A stretch of 19,698 nt of DNA. Origin: Actinomycetota bacterium. Its GTDB lineage: Bacteria > Actinomycetota > Actinomycetes > Propionibacteriales > Propionibacteriaceae. Shown one piece after another: positions 1-7,627 of the stretch. The translations under genes and the position numbers were made by a program. The notes under the pieces are model-generated. The model was given only the letters and a program-made list of their open reading frames with translations. It made no database searches and was not told the origin of the DNA. The stretch covers positions 1 through 19,698 of the forward strand of contig JACRAA010000008.1 of NCBI GenBank assembly GCA_016213595.1, written 5' to 3'. The number at the start of each line of letters is the position of its first letter. Positions within the stretch are counted from its first letter, which is position 1.

Positions 1-201
1 CAGGACGGACGCCACCTTCTCGGAGCTGCCCAGGGGACCCTGCCACGAGTACTCCGCGCGGTAGCTGGCGCGCTCGGCCGGCTGCGGGATCCAGTCGAGG
101 CGTACGGGCACGCCAAGAGCGCCGGCCACCGCCCACTCGATGTGCGGGCAGAGCGCCGACGGGGTGGAGTGCACAAAGAACACTCCGCGGGTCTGGCTCA
201 T
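1..201 (-). CDS. DUF3145 family protein, N-terminal 67 residues (3' end outside the window)
   Basis: The minus strand reads from an ATG at 201 through the left window edge without a stop. The start is preceded by a GGGAGG ribosome-binding site 5 nt upstream. The protein begins MSQTRGVFFVHSTPSALCPH and continues with IEWAVAGALG, a DW..QPA segment and YRAEYSWQGPLG. This matches my memory of the DUF3145 family: small cytosolic proteins conserved in Actinomycetota with no established function. The family is about 165 residues long, so more than half is missing here. It is divergent from the peptidase gene at 340, with 138 bp between the two starts. The family call is fairly secure; the function is unknown. 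Confidence 0.8.
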   Translation of the reverse strand, partial: MSQTRGVFFVHSTPSALCPHIEWAVAGALGVPVRLDWIPQPAERASYRAEYSWQGPLGSSEKVASVL

Positions 202-339
202 TCGTTCCTCCCAGGGTCCAGGTATGCCTTCCCCAGCAGCCTCGAGTCGAGAGGAACTGCGCCCATTGTGCCCCAGCCGTCACACAAGCACCAGTAGGTG
301 CGGCCTGCCGCGCAGCGCCGGTCGCCCTAGGCTCGGCTC

Positions 340-2283
340 ATGCCCGTCACCCTCCCGTACGGATCCTGGCCCTCTCCCGTCTCGACCGACCTCATCACCT
401 CGGCAACGGTGGGTCTCGAGGGCGGCGTGGTGGACGGTGACGACGTGTACTGGGTCGAGAGCCACGCCTCGCAGGGCGGCCGGGCGTCGCTGTGGCGGCT
501 CGGCCCGGACGGGTCCAAGGCAGAGGTCACACCCGACCACAACGTGCGCTCGAGCGTCCACGAGTACGGCGGCGGGGCGTTCTCGGTGGCGTCGGGAGTC
601 GTCGCCTACGTCGACTTCGCCTCGCAGCAGGTCCACGTCGTGGAGAACGGCGAGCCGCCGCGAGCGATCACCCCGGCGGGACGGCTGCGGTACGGAGGTC
701 TGGTCGTCGTGCCGGGACGGCGTCGCCTGTACGCGGTGCGGGAGGACCACACGCTCTCCGACCTCGACTGCGTCAACACGCTCGTACGGCTCGACCTCGA
801 CTCGGACAACCCGGGCGGCGGTGTCGTCGTGGCGTCGGGAGCGGACTTCTACTCCCAGCCGGCGGTCTCGGACGACGACCGGCTCGCGTGGTTCGAGTGG
901 GACCACCCGGACATGCCCTGGGACGCGACACGCCTTGTCGTCGCGGAGGGCGACGGCAGCGAAGCGGTGGTCGTGGCGGGAGGCACGGAGGAGTCGGCCA
1001 TCTACCCCGCCTGGGCACCGGACGGCTCCCTGCTCTTCTGCTCCGACCGTACGGGCTGGTGGAACCTCCATCGCTGGGACGGTCCGGATGTCACCCCGCT
1101 CCACAACGACCCGTACGACTGCTGCAACGCCCCCTGGCTGCTCGGCGCCGCTCCGTACAGCGTCCTGGACGACCAACGTGTCGTGGTCACGCTGTGGATG
1201 GACGGGCTGCCGCGTCCAGGGCTGGTGACGGAGGGGCGGTTCGCACCGCTGGACCTGGAGGCGACCTCCCTGGCCTACGGAGGCTCGGGGACGCGGACGG
1301 TCGCGCGGATCGGGTACGCCGGCGCCCCGCTGGAGCTCGCGGTCGTCGACTGGGAGACCGGTGAACGGACGACGCTGCGGAAGAGCTCCGAAACACAGCT
1401 CGCCGTCGTCTCGGCCGCCGAGGCGCTCACCTGGGAGGGGCCGGGGGGGACAGTCCAGGCGTGGTGGTACGCGCCAAGAGGCCACGACGTCGTCGCACCG
1501 GCGGGCGAGCTGCCGCCGGTCATCGTGAAGTCCCACGGCGGCCCGACCGGGTTCTCGTCGGCCGACCTCAGCCTCGCGAACCAGTTCTGGACGAGCCGCG
1601 GCATCGCCGTCCTCGACGTCAACTATGGAGGCTCGTCACACTTCGGCCGGGCGTACCGGAACCGGCTGCGGGGCCGGTGGGGCCTCGTCGACGTCCGGGA
1701 CTGCGTCGACGCCGTGCGCGTTGTCGTCGACCGCGGCCTCGCCGACCCGGCGCGGGTCGCGATCATGGGCGGCTCGGCGGGTGGCTACACGACGCTTCAG
1801 GCCCTCGTGTCCAGCGACGTCTTCGGCGCCGGCTTGTCCGACTACGGCATCAGCGACCTCGCGACGCTGGCCACCGACACCCACAAGTTCGAGTCCCGCT
1901 ACACGGACGGCCTCGTCGCGCCGTGGCCGGCGGGAAAGGCGGTGTACGAGGAGCGCTCCCCCATCCACCACCTCGACCGCCTGAGCTCGCCGATGCTGCT
2001 CCAGCAGGGGCTGGAGGACAGGGTCGTACCGCCCAGCCAGGCCCGGGCGATGGCGGCGGCCGTCCGCGCCAAGGGCCTGCCGGTGGCGCTGGTGCTGTAC
2101 CAGGGAGAGGGCCACGGCTTCCGGCGGGCCGAGACGATCGCCGCCTCGCTGAACGCGAAGCTGTCGTTCCTGGGACAGGTCTTCGGGTTCGTGCCGGCCG
2201 GCGACGTGCCGCTGCTGGCGGTCGCCAACCTGTCGCCGCAGCCCATGGCCGGAGCCGCACGTACGGACGGGCAGGCTGGCTAG
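340..2283 (+). CDS. S9 (prolyl oligopeptidase) family serine peptidase
   Basis: This 647-residue protein has the architecture of dipeptidyl-/acylaminoacyl-peptidases of family S9: a beta-propeller in roughly the first 380 residues and an alpha/beta-hydrolase domain from about 410 to 635. Propeller-type sequence includes YPAWAPDGSLLFCSDRTGWW. The catalytic triad is readable: Ser479 in GGSAGGYT, Asp560 in LEDRVVPP and His592 in GEGHGF. HGGPTGF near residue 402 fits the oxyanion region, and NYGGSSHFGRAYR before the Ser is typical of the family. There is no signal peptide, so it is probably cytosolic and trims short peptides or N-acylated peptides; the substrate cannot be read. The ATG at 340 is the first start giving a family-like N-terminus, but its ribosome-binding site is weak. 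It is separated by 10 nt from the next gene and may be co-transcribed with it. Confidence 0.9.
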   Translation: MPVTLPYGSWPSPVSTDLITSATVGLEGGVVDGDDVYWVESHASQGGRASLWRLGPDGSKAEVTPDHNVRSSVHEYGGGAFSVASGVVAYVDFASQQVHVVENGEPPRAITPAGRLRYGGLVVVPGRRRLYAVREDHTLSDLDCVNTLVRLDLDSDNPGGGVVVASGADFYSQPAVSDDDRLAWFEWDHPDMPWDATRLVVAEGDGSEAVVVAGGTEESAIYPAWAPDGSLLFCSDRTGWWNLHRWDGPDVTPLHNDPYDCCNAPWLLGAAPYSVLDDQRVVVTLWMDGLPRPGLVTEGRFAPLDLEATSLAYGGSGTRTVARIGYAGAPLELAVVDWETGERTTLRKSSETQLAVVSAAEALTWEGPGGTVQAWWYAPRGHDVVAPAGELPPVIVKSHGGPTGFSSADLSLANQFWTSRGIAVLDVNYGGSSHFGRAYRNRLRGRWGLVDVRDCVDAVRVVVDRGLADPARVAIMGGSAGGYTTLQALVSSDVFGAGLSDYGISDLATLATDTHKFESRYTDGLVAPWPAGKAVYEERSPIHHLDRLSSPMLLQQGLEDRVVPPSQARAMAAAVRAKGLPVALVLYQGEGHGFRRAETIAASLNAKLSFLGQVFGFVPAGDVPLLAVANLSPQPMAGAARTDGQAG

Positions 2284-2293
2284 GGTGGCGAGC

Positions 2294-2674
2294 ATGGAAC
2301 TGAGCTGGTCCCGGTCGTTGATGGTGCTCCGACTCTCATCCGCGGCGGCAGCGGCCCTGACGCTCGTCCAGGTCGTCCTCGTCCTGCTCACGGTCGCCAA
2401 GGTGGGCTCGCTCATCGAGGTGCACGGTGCTGTCGGCTACCTCTCGCTGCTGGCGACCCTCACCGCGACCGTGGCTGCGTACGTGTGGTTCCGCCAGGGC
2501 GGCAGCAGGGGACTCCTCATGCACGCCGGCGGCATCGTCGTCCTCATGCTCGTACAGATCGCGCTGGGCGAGCTCAAGGCCGTGTGGTTCCACGTGGGCC
2601 TAGGCGTGCTCATCGTCGTGGGCGCCATCGCTCTGGCGACCCTGGCCTACCGCAAGCCGGGCGGCGCCGCCTGA
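2294..2674 (+). CDS. Small four-helix integral membrane protein, function unknown
   Basis: A 126-residue protein starting at ATG 2294. AGGGTGG about 4-10 nt upstream serves as ribosome-binding site; a GTG at 2285 would add three residues. Four hydrophobic segments are visible at about 13-35, 43-64, 72-91 and 94-118, joined by very short loops. There is a short basic N-terminus (MELSWSRS) and an RKPGGAA tail. No catalytic motif is visible. The compact fold, with one His between helices 1 and 2, one at the start of helix 3 and one at the start of helix 4, resembles small actinobacterial hypothetical membrane proteins. A heme-binding b561-like role is conceivable but not shown. It starts 10 nt after the peptidase stop and ends before a hairpin facing the convergent yggS-like gene. 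Confidence 0.72.
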   Translation: MELSWSRSLMVLRLSSAAAAALTLVQVVLVLLTVAKVGSLIEVHGAVGYLSLLATLTATVAAYVWFRQGGSRGLLMHAGGIVVLMLVQIALGELKAVWFHVGLGVLIVVGAIALATLAYRKPGGAA

Positions 2675-2708
2675 GGCGTGCCGCTCGGGCTGGTCTGCGC
2701 GGCCATCA

Positions 2709-2731
2709 GCGGGCAGGGGCTGCCTGCCCGC
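2709..2731. terminator. Hairpin between convergent genes, probable bidirectional terminator
   Basis: The sequence forms a perfect 9-bp stem, GCGGGCAGG (2709-2717) with CCTGCCCGC (2723-2731), around a 5-nt loop. It lies in the 60-bp gap between the stops of the membrane protein gene (+, 2674) and the yggS-like gene (-, 2735). There is no clear U-tract on either side, as is common in high-GC actinobacteria. Position and stem strength support a shared terminator. Confidence 0.6.
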
Positions 2732-2734
2732 CAG

Positions 2735-3424
2735 TCAGGCTCGCGGGCCGAAGAGGGCGGAGCCGATCCGTACGCACGTGGAGCCGTGGGCGATGGCCAG
2801 CCGGAAGTCCCCCGACATCCCCATGGAGAGGTCGTCCCAGCCACTCCCGTACCGGTCACGCAGCCGGTCCCGCACGCGGGCCAGCGTCTCGAAGCACGCG
2901 GCCACCTCACGGTCGTCCTCCGAGGGCAGCGCGATCGTCATGAGGCCCTTGGGCACGAGCCGCCCGTACGCCTGCAGGGACTCCGCGAAGGCCTCGACCT
3001 CGTCCGGACGGAGGCCGGACTTCGTGGCCTCCCCCGACGTGTTCACCTGGACGAGCACGTCGAGGGTCCGACCGGCAGCCGCCAGCCGTCGGTCGAGGTC
3101 GGCGGCCAGCTCGAGGGAGTCCAGCGACTGGAGCTCCGCGGCCAGGTCCACGACGACCGCCGCCTTGTTCCGCTGGACGTGACCGATGACCGACCACGAC
3201 AGGTCGGTGAGCCCGGACAGCTCCCCGGCCTTCTCCCGCAGCTCCTGGAGGCGGTTCTCGCCGAACCAGCGACAGCCCGCGTCGTACGCCTCCCGGACCG
3301 TCGACGACGGCCGTGTCTTGGACACCGCCAACAGCCGCACCTCAGCGGGGTCTCGCCCCGCGTCCGCGCAAGCCGCAGCGATCTGTGCCCGAACCTCGTC
3401 GACCCTGTCCCCGACCTCGCTCAC
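2735..3424 (-). CDS. yggS: YggS/PROSC-type pyridoxal-5'-phosphate homeostasis protein
   Basis: A 229-residue protein of the single-domain PLP-binding alanine-racemase-like fold. The PLP lysine is Lys36 in LLAVSKT. Other family signatures are FGENR (54-58), WSVIGHVQRNK, a LMTI segment, LSMGMSGDF and VRIGSALFG at the C-terminus. The family binds PLP without a racemase partner domain and buffers the cofactor and amino-acid pools. The GTG start at 3424 overlaps the TGA of the upstream VWA gene as GTGA, so translation is probably coupled and this is the last gene of the moxR operon. In many actinobacteria yggS sits in the division cluster near ftsZ and sepF. Its place here behind VWA genes is unusual and could be a second copy. 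Confidence 0.93.
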   Translation of the reverse strand: MSEVGDRVDEVRAQIAAACADAGRDPAEVRLLAVSKTRPSSTVREAYDAGCRWFGENRLQELREKAGELSGLTDLSWSVIGHVQRNKAAVVVDLAAELQSLDSLELAADLDRRLAAAGRTLDVLVQVNTSGEATKSGLRPDEVEAFAESLQAYGRLVPKGLMTIALPSEDDREVAACFETLARVRDRLRDRYGSGWDDLSMGMSGDFRLAIAHGSTCVRIGSALFGPRA

Positions 3425-4383
3425 GGCCAGCGGGCTCCCAGCGACACGGCCGCCAGCGCGGCGATGATCCCGAAGATCGTGGCGATGCCCGCGTACTTCT
3501 CGGTGATCTCCGCTTCGACCTTCTGGTAGCCGATCTGGTGGGCGATGCTGTCGTACACCTGCTTGAGCTCCCCTGCCGACGCGGCCGAGAACTTCTTCCC
3601 ACCCGAGTTGTCCGCGATGCGCTGCAGCTCGGCGTGGTCGACCGGTACGGGCTGACGCTGGCCGCGGGAGTCGACGACGTACCCGCCGGCCGTCCCGTAC
3701 GCGATCGTGTAGACGGGGACGCCCCTCTTCTTCGCGTCCGAGGCGGCCGTCGACGAGCTCCGGCCGAGGTTCGAGGCGCCGTCGGAGAGGAGCACGATCG
3801 CGGCGGGAGGCGTCTGGTCGGGGTGGTTGGGGTCGGCGGGCACGAGCGCGAGCGCGTCGAGGGAGGTGTAGATCCCCTCACCGATGGCGGTCGACGGTGC
3901 GAGCGCGAGGTTCTGGATGCCGGCAGACACGGTGCCCCGGTCGGTCGTGGGAGGCACGATGACGGAGGCGGTGCCCGCGAACGCGACGAGTGCGACGTTG
4001 AACCCGGGCGGCAGGCTGGCGAGGAAGCTCTCGGCTCCCGCCTGCGCGGCCTGGAGCCGCGTCGGCTTCACGTCGTCGGCCTCCATCGACTTCGACACGT
4101 CGATGGCGATGACGACGGTCGCCCGGTCGCGCGGCACCAGCGTGTACCCCCGAGGCATCGCCCAGGCGACGACGAGCGAGGCGAGGCTGAGGATCGAGGC
4201 GGCCACCGCGACATGCCGCTTCCACGCGGCCTGCTTGCGCACGAGCAGCTCGAGGCTCCCCGGGACGCGCCGCGTGCCGGTACGGCTCTTCTGCCACGCG
4301 AGCGCCACGTACACGCCGGCCAGCACCGGCACGGCCAGCAGTGCCCACAGTCGCTCGGGGAAGAAGTAGTCGGTGGGGATCAT
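3421..4383 (-). CDS. VWA-domain membrane protein, BatA/BatB-like (second of two tandem paralogues)
   Basis: A 320-residue protein with an N-terminal helix at about 12-30, a second at about 58-76, a von Willebrand A domain at about 88-285, and a C-terminal helix near 293-315. The metal-ion-dependent adhesion site is intact: DVSKS (95-99), Thr165 in STAIGEG and Asp201 in LLSDGASN. Such proteins work with MoxR ATPases and DUF58 proteins in envelope-associated complexes of unclear client specificity. I chose ATG 4383 because it overlaps the preceding stop as ATGA and has GAGGTGG close upstream; a GTG at 4389 would add two residues. It shares PERLW near the N-terminus, the same topology and the same SDGASN motif with its upstream neighbour, so the pair arose by duplication. 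Its own stop overlaps the yggS start. Confidence 0.88.
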   Translation of the reverse strand: MIPTDYFFPERLWALLAVPVLAGVYVALAWQKSRTGTRRVPGSLELLVRKQAAWKRHVAVAASILSLASLVVAWAMPRGYTLVPRDRATVVIAIDVSKSMEADDVKPTRLQAAQAGAESFLASLPPGFNVALVAFAGTASVIVPPTTDRGTVSAGIQNLALAPSTAIGEGIYTSLDALALVPADPNHPDQTPPAAIVLLSDGASNLGRSSSTAASDAKKRGVPVYTIAYGTAGGYVVDSRGQRQPVPVDHAELQRIADNSGGKKFSAASAGELKQVYDSIAHQIGYQKVEAEITEKYAGIATIFGIIAALAAVSLGARWP

Positions 4384-5351
4384 GCCCACCTCGCTCCCAG
4401 GATCAGCGCGCCCACGGCCGCGAGCAGCGCGAACACGAGGCCCACGCCGGCCGCCGTGGCCGTGATCTCCTTGACCTTGCTCTCGTAGCCCACCTCGGAC
4501 TTGATGTTCTGGTAGGCGTTCTTGAGCTGGGAGACGTTGTCGGCGCTGTACTCCTGGCCCTTCGTGGCCTGCGAGATGGCCGTCAGTGTCGCGGGGTCTG
4601 GCGGCACCCGGTAGCGCTTCCCGTCCAGGTCGACGTAGCCGTTGTCAGTGCCGTACGCGATCGTGTAGATCGGCACGCCGCGCTTGGCCGCGTCCTGCGC
4701 CTCCTGCAAGGGAGCCTGTCCCGCGTTGCTCGCACCGTCGGACAGCAGCACGACCATGCCCGGCGCGGGCGCGCTGTTGCTGCCCTTGGGCGCCTGGTCG
4801 AGAGCGGCCAGCGAGGCCTTGATCGCGCCGCCGATCGCGGTGCCGTCCTGGGGCTGGAGGGCGTCGATCGCACGGTTGAGCGCGGTACGGTCCGTGATCG
4901 GCGGAACCCGTACCGACGGGTTGCCGGACAGCGACACGACCGCCACGTTGTACGCGGTGGGCAGCGACGCGACGAAGGCCTTCGCGGCGGTCTTCGCGGC
5001 CTCGAGGCGGGTCGGCTGGACGTCGGTGGCCGTCATGGACTCCGACACGTCGAGGACGAGCACGACGGTGGCGCGCTCCCGCGGGACCTTGTCCATGCCG
5101 TTCGGGCGAGCCCACGCGCCGATCAGCGTGACGAGGCTGAGCAGCGCGAGCGCGACCGTGACGTGCCGCAGCCACTGCGACTGCTTCGGCAGAACCATGG
5201 CCAGGACCGACGTGTTCGTGAACCGGATCCCGGAGCTCGACTTGCGGTGCAGCAGGACGATGTAGACGGCGACGAGCAGCGGGATGATCGCCAGCAGCCA
5301 CAGCCGCTCGGGAGCGATGAACCCCGTCACGGGGAGCGCGAGGGGCGTCAC
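4380..5351 (-). CDS. VWA-domain membrane protein, BatA/BatB-like (first of two tandem paralogues)
   Basis: A 323-residue protein with membrane helices at about 14-34 and 62-80, a VWA domain at about 93-290, and a C-terminal helix at about 299-320. The MIDAS residues are DVSES (101-105), Thr171 in DGTAIGG and Asp205 in LLSDGASN, so divalent-metal-dependent partner binding is likely retained. The GTG start at 5351 overlaps the DUF58 stop as GTGA and has AAGGAG 10 nt upstream. The stop overlaps the next VWA start as ATGA. By analogy with MoxR-VWA modules, the VWA faces the exterior between its helices or binds the MoxR/DUF58 machinery; the topology is not decided by sequence. The actual client protein is unknown. 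Confidence 0.88.
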   Translation of the reverse strand: MTPLALPVTGFIAPERLWLLAIIPLLVAVYIVLLHRKSSSGIRFTNTSVLAMVLPKQSQWLRHVTVALALLSLVTLIGAWARPNGMDKVPRERATVVLVLDVSESMTATDVQPTRLEAAKTAAKAFVASLPTAYNVAVVSLSGNPSVRVPPITDRTALNRAIDALQPQDGTAIGGAIKASLAALDQAPKGSNSAPAPGMVVLLSDGASNAGQAPLQEAQDAAKRGVPIYTIAYGTDNGYVDLDGKRYRVPPDPATLTAISQATKGQEYSADNVSQLKNAYQNIKSEVGYESKVKEITATAAGVGLVFALLAAVGALILGARWA

Positions 5352-6388
5352 TTGCTCACTCCTTGCGGTGGGACGTGCAGCTGGCCGGCCACGCGCCGGT
5401 ACGCGAGGACGAAGCGCGCGATGTCCTGCACCCAGTCCCGGTCCGTACGGAGCTGGATGTGGGCGGCGCCGGCGCGCCGGAGAGAGACCCGGATCCGCTC
5501 CCGCTGAGCGGCGCTCGCCGCATCCATGCGGGCACGCGCGGCGGCATCGGAGGTGTTCACGTACCGCTGGAAGTCGGTCTCGGGGTCACGGATCAGCAGG
5601 TCGCCGATGTCGGGGAACTCGATCTCGCGACGGTCCACGACCTCGATGCCGATGACCTGGTTGCGTACCGCCAGACGTCGCAGCGCACGCTCCCACGACG
5701 GTTCGATGTTGGGGTCGAGCTCGAAGTCGCCCGGCTCGAGGAAGTCCGACACCACGACGCGGAGCCCGCGCCGCCGCTGCGTGCGAGCGAGCTGCTCGAT
5801 GCCGTCGGCGAGGGTCATCGTGCCCGGGGCGTGGTCGTGGACGATCGGCTCGGTGAGCATGCGGCGCAGCAGTCCGTACAGCGCCATACGACCGGACTGG
5901 GCAGGCAGCCGGCGCACGCCGTCGGGGCGCATCACCATCCCGCCGAACCGGTCACCCATGCGCTGGCTGAGGAAGCCGATCGTCGCGATCGCCGCAATCC
6001 CCAGGTCCCGCTTCGTGACCCCCTCGGTGCCCCAGTTCATCGACGGCGTGACGTCGAGCAGCGCCCACACCTCGAGCTCGCGGTCAGCGATGGTGTCGCG
6101 GACGTGCGGGACGGTGGTACGGGCTGTGACCGCCCAGTCCATGCGGCGGACGTCGTCCTGGCCCGGCTGGTACGGGCGGGCGTCGTTGAAGTCGGACCCA
6201 GGCCCTGGAAGCAGACCCAGGTGGTCGCCGTGGAGGTAGCCCTCGAGGCGCCGGACGATCGCCAGCTCGAGCCGACGCAGCGCCGCTTCGGGCGCCAGCT
6301 GGCTCAGGGGCAGCGACGGGCCCGCCGGCTCGGCGAGGACCGAGGCGGCCGGCTGACCGGTCGGTGGCGCGAAGCCGGGTTCGGTCAT
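5348..6388 (-). CDS. DUF58 domain-containing protein
   Basis: A 346-residue protein from ATG 6388, two bases after the moxR stop. The DUF58 hallmark lies at about 59-90: a G-x-GSDFNDARPYQPG segment followed by DDVRRMDWAVTAR. A VWA-like strand with DVTPSM follows at 112-117, where Thr replaces the first Ser of the usual DxSxS. The residues before the hallmark are Pro/Ala-rich and contain no membrane helix, so unlike many DUF58 proteins this one looks cytosolic. It probably bridges the MoxR ATPase and the VWA proteins encoded downstream. A start at 6448 would add 20 residues overlapping moxR and is less likely. It ends in a GTGA overlap with the next gene. Confidence 0.9.
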   Translation of the reverse strand: MTEPGFAPPTGQPAASVLAEPAGPSLPLSQLAPEAALRRLELAIVRRLEGYLHGDHLGLLPGPGSDFNDARPYQPGQDDVRRMDWAVTARTTVPHVRDTIADRELEVWALLDVTPSMNWGTEGVTKRDLGIAAIATIGFLSQRMGDRFGGMVMRPDGVRRLPAQSGRMALYGLLRRMLTEPIVHDHAPGTMTLADGIEQLARTQRRRGLRVVVSDFLEPGDFELDPNIEPSWERALRRLAVRNQVIGIEVVDRREIEFPDIGDLLIRDPETDFQRYVNTSDAAARARMDAASAAQRERIRVSLRRAGAAHIQLRTDRDWVQDIARFVLAYRRVAGQLHVPPQGVSK

Positions 6389-6390
6389 GG

Positions 6391-7443
6391 TCAGTTGTGG
6401 AAGGCGGGCGACCGGTGCTGCGCGTTGGGCTGCTGAGCCTGGTTCCACACCGGCGTGGGCGGCGGCACCATCGCGAGGATCCGCTCGACGACCTGGGCCG
6501 TGGAGACGTTGTCGGCGACAGCGTCGAAGCCGAGGACGATCCGGTGGCTCATGACGTCCCTCGCGACGGACTGGACGTCCGTCGGCAGCACGTAGTCGCG
6601 CCCGTGGATGAGGGCGAGCGCGCGGGAGGCCGCGACGAGACCCAGCGTCGCGCGGGGCGAGCAGCCGATGGAGATGACGGGCACGAGGTCGGGCATGCCG
6701 AACTCGGCCGGCGTGCGGGTGGCGAGGACGAGCCGCACGATGTACTCGGCGACGAGGTTGTGCACGAAGATGTTCGACGCCTTGTCCTGGAGCTGCCGGA
6801 TGACCTCGGGGTTGAGGACGGGCGACGGCTCCGGCGGGCTGACCGACATCCGGCGGAGGATCTCGAACTCCTCGTTGCCACGCGGGTACGGCACGTCCAC
6901 CTTGAGCAGGAAGCGGTCACGCTGCGCCTCGGGCAGCGGGTAGACGCCTTCGGACTCGATGGGGTTCTGGGTGGCGATGACGATGAAGGGCTTCTTCGCC
7001 GGGTACGTCTTGCCGGCGATCGAGACCTGCTGCTCGGCCATCAGCTCGAGCATGGCCGACTGCACCTTGGCCGGGGCGCGGTTGATCTCGTCGGCGAGGA
7101 CGAAGTTGACGAACACCGGGCCGAGCTCGATGTCGAACTTCTCCTTGGACGCGGAGTAGATGCGGGTGCCGACGATGTCCGACGGTACGAGGTCGGGCGT
7201 GAACTGGATGCGGGCGAAGTCGCCGCCCACCACAGTGGCGAAGGACCGTACGGCCAACGTCTTGGCCACGCCCGGCACGCCTTCGAGGAGGCAGTGGCCC
7301 TTGGCGAGGAGTGCGACCATCAGCTGCTCGACCATGTGCTCCTGGCCCACGATGACCCGCTGGACCTGGGCGATGGCATCCGTGAGGAGCCGGGCTGCCT
7401 GCTCGGTCGTGAGCGGACCAGAGGCTGGCGGCTGGTTGGTCAC
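6391..7443 (-). CDS. MoxR-family AAA+ ATPase
   Basis: A 350-residue AAA+ protein. Walker A is GVPGVAKT (55-62, Lys61), Walker B is VLADE (115-119), sensor-1 is Asn160 in ATQNP, and an arginine-finger region is seen in EAQRDRF. The SPRA motif in the lid near the C-terminus fits sensor 2. MoxR ATPases act as chaperones that activate or load partner proteins, and they are typically encoded with DUF58 and VWA genes as here. The GTG start at 7443 is preceded by GGGGGAG at 5-nt spacing. It is the first gene of a five-gene minus-strand operon (moxR, DUF58, VWA, VWA, yggS) whose members are joined by a 2-nt gap or 4-nt overlaps. The 184-bp gap to the divergent gene at 7628 should hold its promoter. 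Confidence 0.93.
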   Translation of the reverse strand: MTNQPPASGPLTTEQAARLLTDAIAQVQRVIVGQEHMVEQLMVALLAKGHCLLEGVPGVAKTLAVRSFATVVGGDFARIQFTPDLVPSDIVGTRIYSASKEKFDIELGPVFVNFVLADEINRAPAKVQSAMLELMAEQQVSIAGKTYPAKKPFIVIATQNPIESEGVYPLPEAQRDRFLLKVDVPYPRGNEEFEILRRMSVSPPEPSPVLNPEVIRQLQDKASNIFVHNLVAEYIVRLVLATRTPAEFGMPDLVPVISIGCSPRATLGLVAASRALALIHGRDYVLPTDVQSVARDVMSHRIVLGFDAVADNVSTAQVVERILAMVPPPTPVWNQAQQPNAQHRSPAFHN

Positions 7444-7627
7444 TGTTCTCCCCCATGGGTGGCAAGGACTGCGTCTCGCCCACGATACCGGCTCAGTCCG
7501 TGCGGACCCGGCGCCGAACCTGTGAACCGGGCTCGCGAATGAACGGCCTGCTGGAGGCCTCGGGCATGATGGGCATCATTGGTACTGCCTCGCAGGACAT
7601 CGGGGCCGATGAACCGAGACGAGGACC

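Noticed and set aside
280..1536. A 418-codon open frame antisense to the S9 peptidase gene
   Set aside because: It is Arg/Pro/Gly/Asp-rich low-information sequence mirroring the peptidase codons, with no family motif. Long antisense frames are expected at this GC content.
3313..4488. A 391-codon plus-strand frame opposite the yggS and VWA genes
   Set aside because: It overlaps genes with clear motifs on the other strand and reads as Arg/Gly/Asp-rich shadow sequence.
7566..7579. Short palindrome ATGATG/CATCAT in the moxR divergent promoter region
   Set aside because: It is only 6 bp per arm, with no repeat elsewhere and no link to a promoter element, so it may be chance.
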